A DNA stretch of 11,526 nt from Spirochaetaceae bacterium (GTDB lineage: Bacteria; Spirochaetota; Spirochaetia; DSM-27196; SKKC01): NCBI GenBank assembly GCA_003552745.1, contig PUOG01000259.1, forward strand, positions 1-11,526, read 5' to 3'. The translations under genes were made by a program, and so were the position numbers. The notes under the pieces were generated by a model. That model worked only from the letters and a program-made list of their open reading frames with translations. It did not search any database and was not told the DNA's origin. This document shows, piece by piece, positions 1 to 6,587 of the stretch (positions are counted from its first letter, which is position 1; each line of letters opens with the position of its first letter).

Positions 1-17
1 CCGTTCCCGGCCGCCTC

Positions 18-1154
18 TCAGCGGTGGAGCGCAATCGCCGGATGCTCACCGGCGATTGCCGCTGCCTCCTCTCCCTCGACGCAGAAGACATCACCGCCGC
101 TCCGGGTGGTGAGCCGTGCAGCGAGATCAAGTAGATCGGTCGCCTCTGAGTCGCGCGCACCGTCGGATATTTCCACCGTCTCGGTAATCGGGTCGAACCG
201 CCCGGATACCGTGTGATCGGGGCGAATGTAAAGCGCCTGCACACGCCCCTCGTACGCCGCCGGAAGCACGTTTTCGACGCCGCGGATCCGCTGATCTTCG
301 GATGCCCTGTCCAGCCGGCGCAGGGCAACGTCGGTGTCAGCCTGTTTCTCGTTGCGCACGATCTGCCAGGCACTTGCGTGCAACTGATCCGCCGACAGCC
401 GCGAAGGATTTCCGCGAACGAACTCATCCGCCAACGTCTGGATTCTGGTAAGCTTCCGGTAATGCCCCACAATGTAGTCGACTCCGGCAAGTACTACCGG
501 CAACGGCTTGGGGCCAATCTCGCGAACGACTGCATCGTCGAGTCGCTCGAGAAACTGCATAAGACGCGATTTGATATCGCGCTCCGGGCCGAATTGAACC
601 TGGGCGCTCGTGCCGGGGGCCACGTTCAGGTTCCTCTCGAAATCATATTCGGCGAGTAGTTCCGGCATCGTAGGCAGCGGCTCTTCCGGTTCGATCGGAT
701 GGAGCGAGAGCCAATCACCCTGAAAGAGTCGGGCCCGCCGTTGGTCGAGCGAGAGCACGTAGAAACCGGCAGCGCTCGAGAGCGCATGAACCAGCGGCAG
801 AATGTAGAACTCGGAATCAACGACGACTCGCTCGGAGACCTCTATCGGCAGTGAAACCCAACGCGAAAACTCAGGCGAAAGGAAGCATGCGAAACCGTGG
901 GCTTTCGGTGACCACAACTGCCGTTCGCGCTCGAGAGACTCGCGAAGCGGGCCGAGCAACGCTTCGGGGGCATCTATCCGTTCCGCGAGCTTGTGGTGTG
1001 TCCTGCGTTCGAGGGTCTTCAGCTGTATCATGTTTTCCTGGGATTGGGGATTCTTGACCGACGGAGTCTGGACGGGCATATACAAGGAAACGCACACCTC
1101 GTCGCGGACGGAGGCAATGCCGGCAACATTATCTATCGAGACATTCGTGTTCAT
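18..1154 (-). CDS. baeRF-type (bacterial eRF1-like) protein, 378 aa
   Basis: Cytoplasmic protein resembling the bacterial archaeo-eukaryotic release factor (baeRF) families, relatives of eRF1/Pelota; a role in ribosome rescue or translation quality control has been proposed for them but is largely untested. What I see: an N-terminal segment VSLYMPVQTP (residues 22-31) followed by a helix that matches the usual family opening, a central GFYVLSLDQRRARLFQGD (130-147), a VLAGVDYIVGHYRKL block (221-235), and a C-terminal DLLDLAARLTTRSGGDVFCV segment (340-359) typical of the last domain. There is no signal peptide or membrane span. I chose the ATG at 1154 because AAGGAG lies about 7 nt upstream; an earlier in-frame start at 1235 would run into the neighbouring gene and has no ribosome-binding site. 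The gene is divergent from the isomerase operon across 74 bp. Family assignment (closest to families 3 or 7) is from memory of motifs. Confidence 0.8.
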   Translation of the reverse strand: MNTNVSIDNVAGIASVRDEVCVSLYMPVQTPSVKNPQSQENMIQLKTLERRTHHKLAERIDAPEALLGPLRESLERERQLWSPKAHGFACFLSPEFSRWVSLPIEVSERVVVDSEFYILPLVHALSSAAGFYVLSLDQRRARLFQGDWLSLHPIEPEEPLPTMPELLAEYDFERNLNVAPGTSAQVQFGPERDIKSRLMQFLERLDDAVVREIGPKPLPVVLAGVDYIVGHYRKLTRIQTLADEFVRGNPSRLSADQLHASAWQIVRNEKQADTDVALRRLDRASEDQRIRGVENVLPAAYEGRVQALYIRPDHTVSGRFDPITETVEISDGARDSEATDLLDLAARLTTRSGGDVFCVEGEEAAAIAGEHPAIALHR

Positions 1155-1228
1155 AGCGTCACTCCTTTTCATGTGATAACGTACAAACGAAGTCGTATTT
1201 CGCCAAAATGCAAAATGGAGGAGAAAAC

Positions 1229-2224
1229 ATGCCACGACCGGTAACGCTGTTTACAGGGCAATGGGCCGATATGCCGATTGCAGAGCTCGCACCCCTCGCG
1301 AAGAAGATGGGGTACGACGGTCTCGAGGCTGCCTGCTGGGGCGATCATTTCGACGTCTCGAAGGCACTCGAGGACGACGGCTATATCGGCCGATTCCGGG
1401 ATCTGCTTTCGAAGCACGAGCTCTCGGTTTTCTGCATCGGAAACCATCTGGCCGGGCAGGCGGTCTGCGACCGAATCGACGAGCGGCACAAAGCAACGCT
1501 TCCGACGCACGTCTGGGGAGATGGCGAGCCGGAGGGAGTCCGCAACCGAGCAGCCGAGTATTTGAAGGATACCGCTCGCGCGGCGGCGCGCCTCGGTGTG
1601 AAAGTGGTCTCCGGCTTCACCGGCAGTAGCATCTGGCATCTGCTGTATTCATTTCCACCGACGCCGGAACGAATGATCGAAGCGGGTTTCGAAGACTTCG
1701 CCGCGCGCTGGAACCCGATTCTCGACGTCTTCGATGAGGTTGGGGTGCGCTTCGCCCTCGAAGTCCATCCGACCGAAATCGCCTTCGATATCCACACCGC
1801 CGAGCGGGCCCTCTCGGCCCTCGATCATCGGCCTGCGTTCGGCTTCAACTTCGACCCGAGCCATCTGCAGTGGCAGTTCGTAGACCCGGTTGCATTCATT
1901 AACCGTTTCTCAGACCGGATCTACCACGTCCATATGAAAGATGCAGCTACCACGCTCGACGGGGTGACCGGAATTCTCGCGAGCCACCTCGGCTTCGGCG
2001 ACCATCGCCGCGGATGGGATTTCCGCTCGGTCGGTCGAGGTGACGTCGATTTCCAGGGAATTATCCGTGCCCTGAATCGCATCGGCTACGACGGTCCGCT
2101 CTCGGTCGAGTGGGAGGACTCGGGAATGGATCGAATTCACGGAGCCACCGAGTCGGCTCGCTACGTACGCGAGGTCGATTTTCCAGCGTCGGCGCGCGCG
2201 TTCGACGCGGCGTTCGAGGAATAG
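1229..2224 (+). CDS. Sugar phosphate isomerase/epimerase, xylose isomerase-like TIM barrel, 331 aa
   Basis: Cytoplasmic enzyme of the AP-endonuclease-2/xylose-isomerase superfamily. Members use a divalent metal to isomerise or epimerise sugars, cyclitols or keto-sugars. Candidate metal ligands sit in the expected order along the barrel: Glu178 in ALEVHPTE, Asp209 and His212 in NFDPSHLQW, His233/His235 in YHVHMKD, and Glu294 in SVEWEDSG. The N-terminal strand and the MGYDGLEAACWGDHF helix (27-41) are also typical. Length is slightly above the common 270-300 residues because of inserted segments around 75-105 and 240-265. The ATG at 1229 is preferred because GGAGGAG lies 5 nt upstream (1217-1223); the ATG at 1208 has no such site. 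It is followed 25 bp later by a Gfo/Idh/MocA oxidoreductase, a pairing commonly seen in inositol, glycoside and keto-sugar catabolism. The true substrate cannot be read from sequence. Confidence 0.88.
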   Translation: MPRPVTLFTGQWADMPIAELAPLAKKMGYDGLEAACWGDHFDVSKALEDDGYIGRFRDLLSKHELSVFCIGNHLAGQAVCDRIDERHKATLPTHVWGDGEPEGVRNRAAEYLKDTARAAARLGVKVVSGFTGSSIWHLLYSFPPTPERMIEAGFEDFAARWNPILDVFDEVGVRFALEVHPTEIAFDIHTAERALSALDHRPAFGFNFDPSHLQWQFVDPVAFINRFSDRIYHVHMKDAATTLDGVTGILASHLGFGDHRRGWDFRSVGRGDVDFQGIIRALNRIGYDGPLSVEWEDSGMDRIHGATESARYVREVDFPASARAFDAAFEE

Positions 2225-2249
2225 CACGCATATTTTAAGGAGATTGATG

Positions 2250-3407
2250 ATGAGTACAACGTTTCGACCACTGAAACTGGGAATGGTAGGAGGCGGACGC
2301 GGGGCGTTCATCGGCGCAGTGCACCGGATGGCGGCGCGCCTTGACGGCAAGTACGAGATCGTGGCCGGCTGTTTCTCCTCCGACCCGGAGGTCTCCCGCG
2401 AATCCGCGCGCGATATCGGAATAGCCGATGAGCGGGCATACTCGAGCTGGCAGGAGATGCTCGACGGCGAAGCTGGCCGCCCCGACGGCGATCGCATCGA
2501 CGCGGTTTCCATCGTCACACCGAATCATATGCACTATCCGGTGGCACGCGGGGCGATAGAGGCAGGGTTCCACGTGATCTGCGACAAGCCGCTCGTTCAT
2601 ACCAGCGCAGAGGCCGACGAGCTCGTGAAACTCGTAGATGAGCGCGGCGTCGTGTTCGGTGTTACCCACAACTACACAGGATACCCGATGGTCCGTCAGG
2701 CACGACAATTGGTGCAGGACGGCGCGGTGGGCACCATTCGGAAGATAATCGTCGAGTACAATCAGGGTTGGCTCGCCAGGCGGGCGGAGCTGGAAGGGAA
2801 CAAACAGGCGGCGTGGCGAAGCGACCCGAAGCTATCCGGTCCGGCCGGAGCGATGGGTGACATCGGCTCACATGCGGAAAACCTCGTCGAGTCGATCACC
2901 GGGCTCGAGATCGAGTCGTTGTGTGCGGATGTTTCCACGCTGGTTCCCGGTCGCGCGCTCGATGACGACGCGAACGTGTTGCTGCGGTTTGCCGGCGGTG
3001 CTCGGGGCGTGCTCATCGCCTCGCAGATCTCGACCGGCGCCGAAAACGACCTGCGGATCCGGATCTTCGGTGATGCCGGTGCACTGACATGGCACCAGGA
3101 GGAGCCGAACTCGCTCTACTACACGCCGATCGACAAGCCGCAACAGGTATACAGGCGCGGCAATCCGTACCTGCACTCGGTAGCCACGCGGATCGAACGG
3201 ATTCCGTTCGGTCATCCCGAAGGGTTTATCGAGGCGTTCGCGAATCTGTACGGCGATATCGGCGAACACATCCGTGCGGCGAAAGAGGGCAGGAAGGCGG
3301 ACGCTGCGGCCGAGTTTCCGACCGTTCGCGACGGCGCGAGAGGTGTGCGCTTCATCGAGACGGTGCTGAAAAGCGGCTCGTCGTCGGAGAAGTGGATTCC
3401 GCTCTAG
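2250..3407 (+). CDS. Gfo/Idh/MocA family NAD(P)-dependent oxidoreductase, 385 aa
   Basis: Cytoplasmic dehydrogenase of the glucose-fructose oxidoreductase / inositol dehydrogenase family, oxidising or reducing a hydroxyl of a sugar or cyclitol with a nicotinamide cofactor. An N-terminal Rossmann fold carries the glycine motif GMVGGGRGAF (11-20). The strand VSIVTPNHMHYPVA (86-99) and the catalytic-lysine motif CDKPL (111-115, Lys113; the family consensus is EKP) follow. The C-terminal alpha/beta domain carries GDIGSHAENL (193-202), whose Asp194 and His198 match the substrate/catalytic Asp...His pair of the family. Three start codons are stacked (TTG 2244, ATG 2247, ATG 2250). AAGGAG at 2237-2242 is best spaced (7 nt) for the ATG at 2250. 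It lies 25 bp behind the isomerase and is almost certainly co-transcribed with it. The stop codon is 16 bp from the end of the convergent transporter gene, with no clear terminator between. Confidence 0.9.
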   Translation: MSTTFRPLKLGMVGGGRGAFIGAVHRMAARLDGKYEIVAGCFSSDPEVSRESARDIGIADERAYSSWQEMLDGEAGRPDGDRIDAVSIVTPNHMHYPVARGAIEAGFHVICDKPLVHTSAEADELVKLVDERGVVFGVTHNYTGYPMVRQARQLVQDGAVGTIRKIIVEYNQGWLARRAELEGNKQAAWRSDPKLSGPAGAMGDIGSHAENLVESITGLEIESLCADVSTLVPGRALDDDANVLLRFAGGARGVLIASQISTGAENDLRIRIFGDAGALTWHQEEPNSLYYTPIDKPQQVYRRGNPYLHSVATRIERIPFGHPEGFIEAFANLYGDIGEHIRAAKEGRKADAAAEFPTVRDGARGVRFIETVLKSGSSSEKWIPL

Positions 3408-3423
3408 GAGTCGTCTCGGATAA

Positions 3424-4395
3424 TCAACCGAGAATCGCGAATAGTGCCGGTACGATCGCGGCAAGGGCGATCGTGGTCACGATCCAGGCGGAGTTGGCGA
3501 GGTCGAGATCGAATCCGTAGATGGCCGGTGGTACGAGCGCGGTAAATGCCACCGGCATAAACGAAACGATCACGACCACATTGAAGGGCAACCCGTCCAG
3601 AACGCCGTGTAACCCGATCGCCGCCGCGAGCGGAATCATGATCGACGGCACGATGAGAAACTTGATCGCCGAAACGAGAGCTATCTCCTTTTTATATCGA
3701 GAAATACGGCCCACATAGAGTGTCAGCCCGATTGCGATACCGAGCATCGCCGAGATGGTCGGTATCAGCACACTCGAGGCCGCGTGCAGCAGGTGCGGGC
3801 GACCGATTTCGAACACGTTGAACAGCACTCCGGCGACGATCGCGGCGACCGGAATGAAAAGAAAAGGCTGCTCGCGAATAGAGCTGAACGATAACCGCCC
3901 CCGCTTGCCCGGCCCGAGACTCACGCGGTGCGAGACCGGGAAGCCGACCACGTAGTATCCGAAATCGATGAACATATTATACAGCTGCACGACAGCATAG
4001 CCGATGTGCCCGAACAGCACGAACGCGATCAGCCCGCCGAATGCGAGAATGTTCGTAAACATCCCGCTGGTGAATAGCGAGGCAGCGCGTTTCGGCGGAA
4101 TGCGAAAAAGGCGATTTATCAGAATCGCCGACCCGCCGGCTACCGACAGAGAGACGATTCCGAGGAACGGCATAACGAGAAGACCGCGCTCGTCCAACGG
4201 CAGAGCCCAGAATGAGTTTATGATCGGCACCGGGTTCAGCACGAAAATCGCCGCGATTTTGAGCTTCTGAGATATCGATTCGAGACGAAGTCTGCCGGGC
4301 TTCGTCGCCGCCGACGCGCTGAACCAACGCCGCACGAGATACCCCAACAGAACGCTGCCGAGACTGACTGAGAGCACGAAAAGCATGCGAGACAT
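3424..4395 (-). CDS. AEC (auxin efflux carrier) family transporter, 323 aa
   Basis: Inner-membrane protein of the AEC family (Mem_trans domain), whose bacterial members move organic acids such as malate or malonate. I count about ten hydrophobic segments in two groups of five, split by a polar loop near 155-178 (SHRVSLGPGKRGRLSF). Family-like features are the early FVLNPVPII segment (51-59), the Asn-containing helix SGMFTNILAFGGL (110-122) where the family usually has a conserved Asn-Thr/Gly stretch, and the C-terminal repeat ending TALVPPAIYGFDLDLANSAW (285-304) then VTTI. No ribosome-binding sequence precedes the ATG at 4395, and no upstream alternative exists before the in-frame stop. A good promoter ends only 10 nt before it, so the mRNA may be almost leaderless. 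A second ATG at 4386 is possible. Its substrate and its relation to the sugar genes are unknown. Confidence 0.8.
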   Translation of the reverse strand: MSRMLFVLSVSLGSVLLGYLVRRWFSASAATKPGRLRLESISQKLKIAAIFVLNPVPIINSFWALPLDERGLLVMPFLGIVSLSVAGGSAILINRLFRIPPKRAASLFTSGMFTNILAFGGLIAFVLFGHIGYAVVQLYNMFIDFGYYVVGFPVSHRVSLGPGKRGRLSFSSIREQPFLFIPVAAIVAGVLFNVFEIGRPHLLHAASSVLIPTISAMLGIAIGLTLYVGRISRYKKEIALVSAIKFLIVPSIMIPLAAAIGLHGVLDGLPFNVVVIVSFMPVAFTALVPPAIYGFDLDLANSAWIVTTIALAAIVPALFAILG

Positions 4396-4405
4396 GGGTC
4401 CGGTG

Positions 4406-4434
4406 ACTATAGGTAGGATCCGGCCGGATGTAAA
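4406..4434 (-). promoter_or_regulatory. Promoter of the AEC transporter gene
   Basis: Read on the minus strand, TTTACA (4434-4429) and TATAGT (4411-4406) are separated by exactly 17 nt, close to the sigma-70 consensus. Transcription would start near 4400-4398, leaving only about 3-5 nt before the ATG at 4395. The match is by eye. Confidence 0.55.
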
Positions 4435-4469
4435 TGGCGGAGAAATTCGCCGTCAGCTCAATATAGAAG

Positions 4470-4498
4470 TTGACGGCCCGTAAGAGCCGTGGTACAAG
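4470..4498 (+). promoter_or_regulatory. Possible promoter of the ABC importer operon
   Basis: TTGACG (4470-4475) is followed after 17 nt by TACAAG (4493-4498). The -35 is good but the -10 matches only four of six consensus positions and lacks the final T. The short inverted repeat ACGGC/GCCGT falls in the spacer and could be an operator. If used, it would give a leader of about 190 nt before the TTG start. Another promoter or an alternative sigma factor is equally possible. Confidence 0.3.
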
Positions 4499-4598
4499 AG
4501 AGTTGATACATACGAGCAACTAACAAGGCTGATAGTGACAGCTCGTAGCCTCGGAACATCAGGGCGTCGTTGACGCCGAGTGTGAGTCGCTTTTGTCT

Positions 4599-4608
4599 GA
4601 AGGAGGTG
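4599..4608 (+). promoter_or_regulatory. Orphan Shine-Dalgarno sequence in the leader
   Basis: GAAGGAGGTG is a near-complete match to the anti-Shine-Dalgarno end of 16S rRNA, stronger than the site of any gene in this window. No ATG, GTG or TTG follows within the usual 5-12 nt. It lies 24 nt before the terminator-like hairpin, and its GTGCA (4606-4610) can pair with TGCAC (4630-4634) in that hairpin's left side. Confidence 0.4.
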
Positions 4609-4631
4609 CAACACGAATCAACGAAAGCCTG

Positions 4632-4659
4632 CACGAAGTCCGCAGGACCGTGTTTTTTT
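4632..4659 (+). terminator. Intrinsic-terminator-like hairpin in the leader (candidate attenuator)
   Basis: CACG (4632-4635) and GTCC (4638-4641) pair with GGAC (4645-4648) and CGTG (4649-4652), giving eight base pairs with a two-base AA bulge and a GCA loop. Seven T (4653-4659) follow at once. This is the layout of a Rho-independent terminator, but it lies 36 nt upstream of the importer's first start codon. A competing hairpin, CCTGC (4628-4632) with GCAGG (4642-4646), would destroy it, as in attenuation systems. Its activity is inferred from structure only. Confidence 0.5.
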
Positions 4660-4695
4660 GAAAGTATCGAGACGTACTACGTAAGGAGGCACGTT

Positions 4696-6426
4696 TTGAA
4701 GAAGTTACTTGGTTTGATAATTGTAGCACTAATACTGACCCCCGCGGTCGCGTTCGGTGGCGGTGAAGCCGAGGTAGCCGATATGCACCGTGGCAACACG
4801 CTGTATATAAACGGCCAGCAATGGGGTCCACCGACGGGCTTCAACCCGTTGGCGCCGGCTCCGGATTGGCCGATCGGTGGCCAGGAGAATCTCGTCTACG
4901 AGAACCTGTTCATGTACAACATGCTCACCGGCGAAATGGAGCCGCTCGTTGCCACCGACATGGATTGGGTCGACGACGAGACACTGGAGATCTCGATTCA
5001 CCCGGAGGCGGCCTTCAACGATGGAGAGCCACTCACCGCAGCGGACGTCGAGTACACATTCCAGCTTGCAGATCGTTACGATCTTCCGTTCTCGGATATC
5101 TGGGCATATCTCGACGATGCTGTAGCGGTCGACGACGAGACTATCGTCTTGACGTTGAACCCTGAGGATCCGAACCGCCTTCAGGTAATGGAGTCGCTCC
5201 TGGAGACTCCGCTCCTGCCCGAGCATGTGTGGTCGGATATCGAGGATGAGCACGACGGCGATCACATCGCCATGCGAGAGCTGATGAACGACGACCCGGT
5301 CGCTTCCGGTCCGTACACCGTTGACTACCACACCGAAGAGAGCATCACTCTCGTGCGCAATGATGACTATTGGGGCGTCGCGATATTCGGCGATCTGCCC
5401 GCCCCGACCTACATCGTGCACCCGATTTTCGAGTCGAACGATGCCGGAAATCTCGCGTTCGAGCAGAATCGCGTAGATCTTTCTCAGCAATTCATCCCCA
5501 ACGTCTGGGAGATGTGGGAGGACGGTCAGCCGATCCGTACCTACCTGGACGATGAACCATACTTCGTACCAGGGATGATGCCGGCCCTGATCGTCAATGT
5601 GCACCGTGACGGCCTCGATGAACGCAATGTACGTCGTGCGATCGCGAAGGCGATCGACTACGAGCGAATCGGTGAGGTCGCCATGACCCGCTACAGTCAG
5701 GATTTCATTCCATCGCTGCTCTTGCAGGGGGAATTCGATCTGCTCGACGAGGAGGCAATGGAGCCGTACGCGATCGAACGTGATATAGATGCAGCGAAGG
5801 CGCTTCTCGACGAAATCGGTGCCGAGGAAGACGACGATGGAATCCGCGTGCTGCCCGACGGAACACGGCTCGGACCGTGGGAAGTTCAGGCTCCGCACGG
5901 TTGGACCGACTGGAACGCGGCGATCGAGATCGTAACCGAGAATGCCGCCGAAATAGGAATCGAGCTTCGCTCCCACTTCCCGGACACACCTGTATGGGAA
6001 GATGACCTGCAGACCGGCTCGTTCGATATCATCATGGACAATCCGGGCGCCGGCCCCGGACCGAGCCAGCCGTGGGAGCGCTCCTACGCGAGCATGTACT
6101 CTCCGGGTGTCCCCGACATCGGCGAAGTAGCATACCGTAACCAGGGCCGTTTCGAAAACGAGCGCGCCGACGAGATTATCGCCGAGATTCCGCAAATCGA
6201 TCCGGAGGATACTTCGACGTTGAGGGAGCTGTACACCGAGTTGAACAACATCTATCTCCAAGAGCTTCCAAACATCCCGGTCATGTATCGCCCCGGATGG
6301 TTCCACACCTTCAACGAGACCTACTGGGAAGGGTTCACACGAGAGGGTGATGATACTGATATCCCGCCGCAGGCGCTGATGGGCGCAAGCATCCGGGATC
6401 TGTACGAGATCACTCCGGTTGAGTAA
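4696..6426 (+). CDS. ABC importer periplasmic substrate-binding protein (SBP_bac_5), 576 aa, TTG start
   Basis: Extracytoplasmic binding protein of the oligopeptide/oligosaccharide (SBP family 5) class; it captures the substrate and delivers it to the permeases encoded just downstream. The first 20 residues form a signal peptide (two Lys, then a hydrophobic core ending PAVAF), followed by GGGEAE. There is no lipobox cysteine, so the mature protein is probably soluble in the periplasm. The opening LYINGQQWGPPTGFNPL (36-52) resembles binding proteins for beta-linked oligosaccharides such as those of Thermotoga. Family motifs include AAFNDGEPLTAADVEYTF (105-122), DDPVASGPYTV (199-209) and VRRAIAKAIDYERI (312-325). 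I chose TTG 4696 because AAGGAGG (4683-4689) is 6 nt upstream and the signal peptide starts there; an upstream extension would bury the signal peptide. By my count about 116 of 576 residues are Asp/Glu, and only two Lys lie beyond the signal peptide. A sugar substrate is more likely than a peptide, but this is inference. Confidence 0.9.
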   Translation: MKKLLGLIIVALILTPAVAFGGGEAEVADMHRGNTLYINGQQWGPPTGFNPLAPAPDWPIGGQENLVYENLFMYNMLTGEMEPLVATDMDWVDDETLEISIHPEAAFNDGEPLTAADVEYTFQLADRYDLPFSDIWAYLDDAVAVDDETIVLTLNPEDPNRLQVMESLLETPLLPEHVWSDIEDEHDGDHIAMRELMNDDPVASGPYTVDYHTEESITLVRNDDYWGVAIFGDLPAPTYIVHPIFESNDAGNLAFEQNRVDLSQQFIPNVWEMWEDGQPIRTYLDDEPYFVPGMMPALIVNVHRDGLDERNVRRAIAKAIDYERIGEVAMTRYSQDFIPSLLLQGEFDLLDEEAMEPYAIERDIDAAKALLDEIGAEEDDDGIRVLPDGTRLGPWEVQAPHGWTDWNAAIEIVTENAAEIGIELRSHFPDTPVWEDDLQTGSFDIIMDNPGAGPGPSQPWERSYASMYSPGVPDIGEVAYRNQGRFENERADEIIAEIPQIDPEDTSTLRELYTELNNIYLQELPNIPVMYRPGWFHTFNETYWEGFTREGDDTDIPPQALMGASIRDLYEITPVE

Positions 6427-6458
6427 GGCCGGTGTGACCGTACGAACCGAACACTTCA

Positions 6459-6483
6459 GGGCGCCTGCCTCCGGCAGGCGCCC
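6459..6483 (+). repeat. Strong intercistronic hairpin (11-bp perfect stem)
   Basis: GGGCGCCTGCC (6459-6469) and GGCAGGCGCCC (6473-6483) are perfectly complementary with a TCC loop. The sequence after it (GATATCTCG) is not T-rich, so it is not a classic intrinsic terminator. It lies 32 bp after the binding-protein stop and 104 bp before the first permease. Such a position usually protects the 3' end of the abundant binding-protein mRNA and lowers permease expression; that role here is inferred. Confidence 0.7.
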
Positions 6484-6587
6484 GATATCTCGAAAGCCGA
6501 AGTTGCGCAATGGCTATTTCGCCGTTTACACTCTTGTGTTGTCAGGGCGATAGTGGCGTTGAGATAGAACGCGGGAGGTATCTCTAA

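Larger units (their letters stand above)
4396..4695. other. 300-bp non-coding divergent regulatory region
   Basis: No gene is supported here, although the frame of the downstream binding protein happens to stay open from 4570. The region holds the leftward AEC promoter, a possible rightward promoter, a small inverted repeat (ACGGC 4473-4477 / GCCGT 4486-4490), a perfect GGCGTC-GTT-GACGCC hairpin (4563-4577), an orphan Shine-Dalgarno sequence (4599-4608), an intrinsic-terminator-like element (4632-4659) and the true ribosome-binding site of the binding-protein gene (4683-4689). The motif GTTGACG occurs twice, at 4469 and 4569. Confidence 0.6.

Noticed and set aside
1155..1228. A palindromic operator (ACGA-AG-TCGT, 1187-1196) and promoters in the divergent 74-bp gap.
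   Set aside because: The arms are only four bases and do not extend. I could not find a convincing -35/-10 pair toward the isomerase; a TTGGCG/TACGTT pair toward the baeRF gene is too weak to list.
1169..1864. Several open frames opposite or within the isomerase gene.
   Set aside because: They overlap a gene with intact family motifs, have no ribosome-binding sites and show no recognisable products.
3408..3423. A bidirectional terminator between the convergent oxidoreductase and AEC genes.
   Set aside because: The 16-bp gap has no stem and no T or A tract.
4563..4577. The GGCGTC-GTT-GACGCC hairpin as a terminator.
   Set aside because: No T tract follows within the required distance; it may still be a leader structure.
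4570..4695. A 42-residue N-terminal extension of the binding protein starting at TTG 4570.
   Set aside because: It would put a polar stretch before the signal peptide and translate through the terminator-like element. TTG 4696 has an AAGGAGG 6 nt upstream and starts a normal signal peptide.
4729..6510. A 593-codon open frame on the minus strand, opposite the binding-protein gene.
   Set aside because: It is codon-aligned with the real gene, so its stops would need sense codons TTA, CTA or TCA, which the gene avoids in its mature part; it ends at the CTA codon at 4729. The translation has no recognisable domain and no ribosome-binding site.
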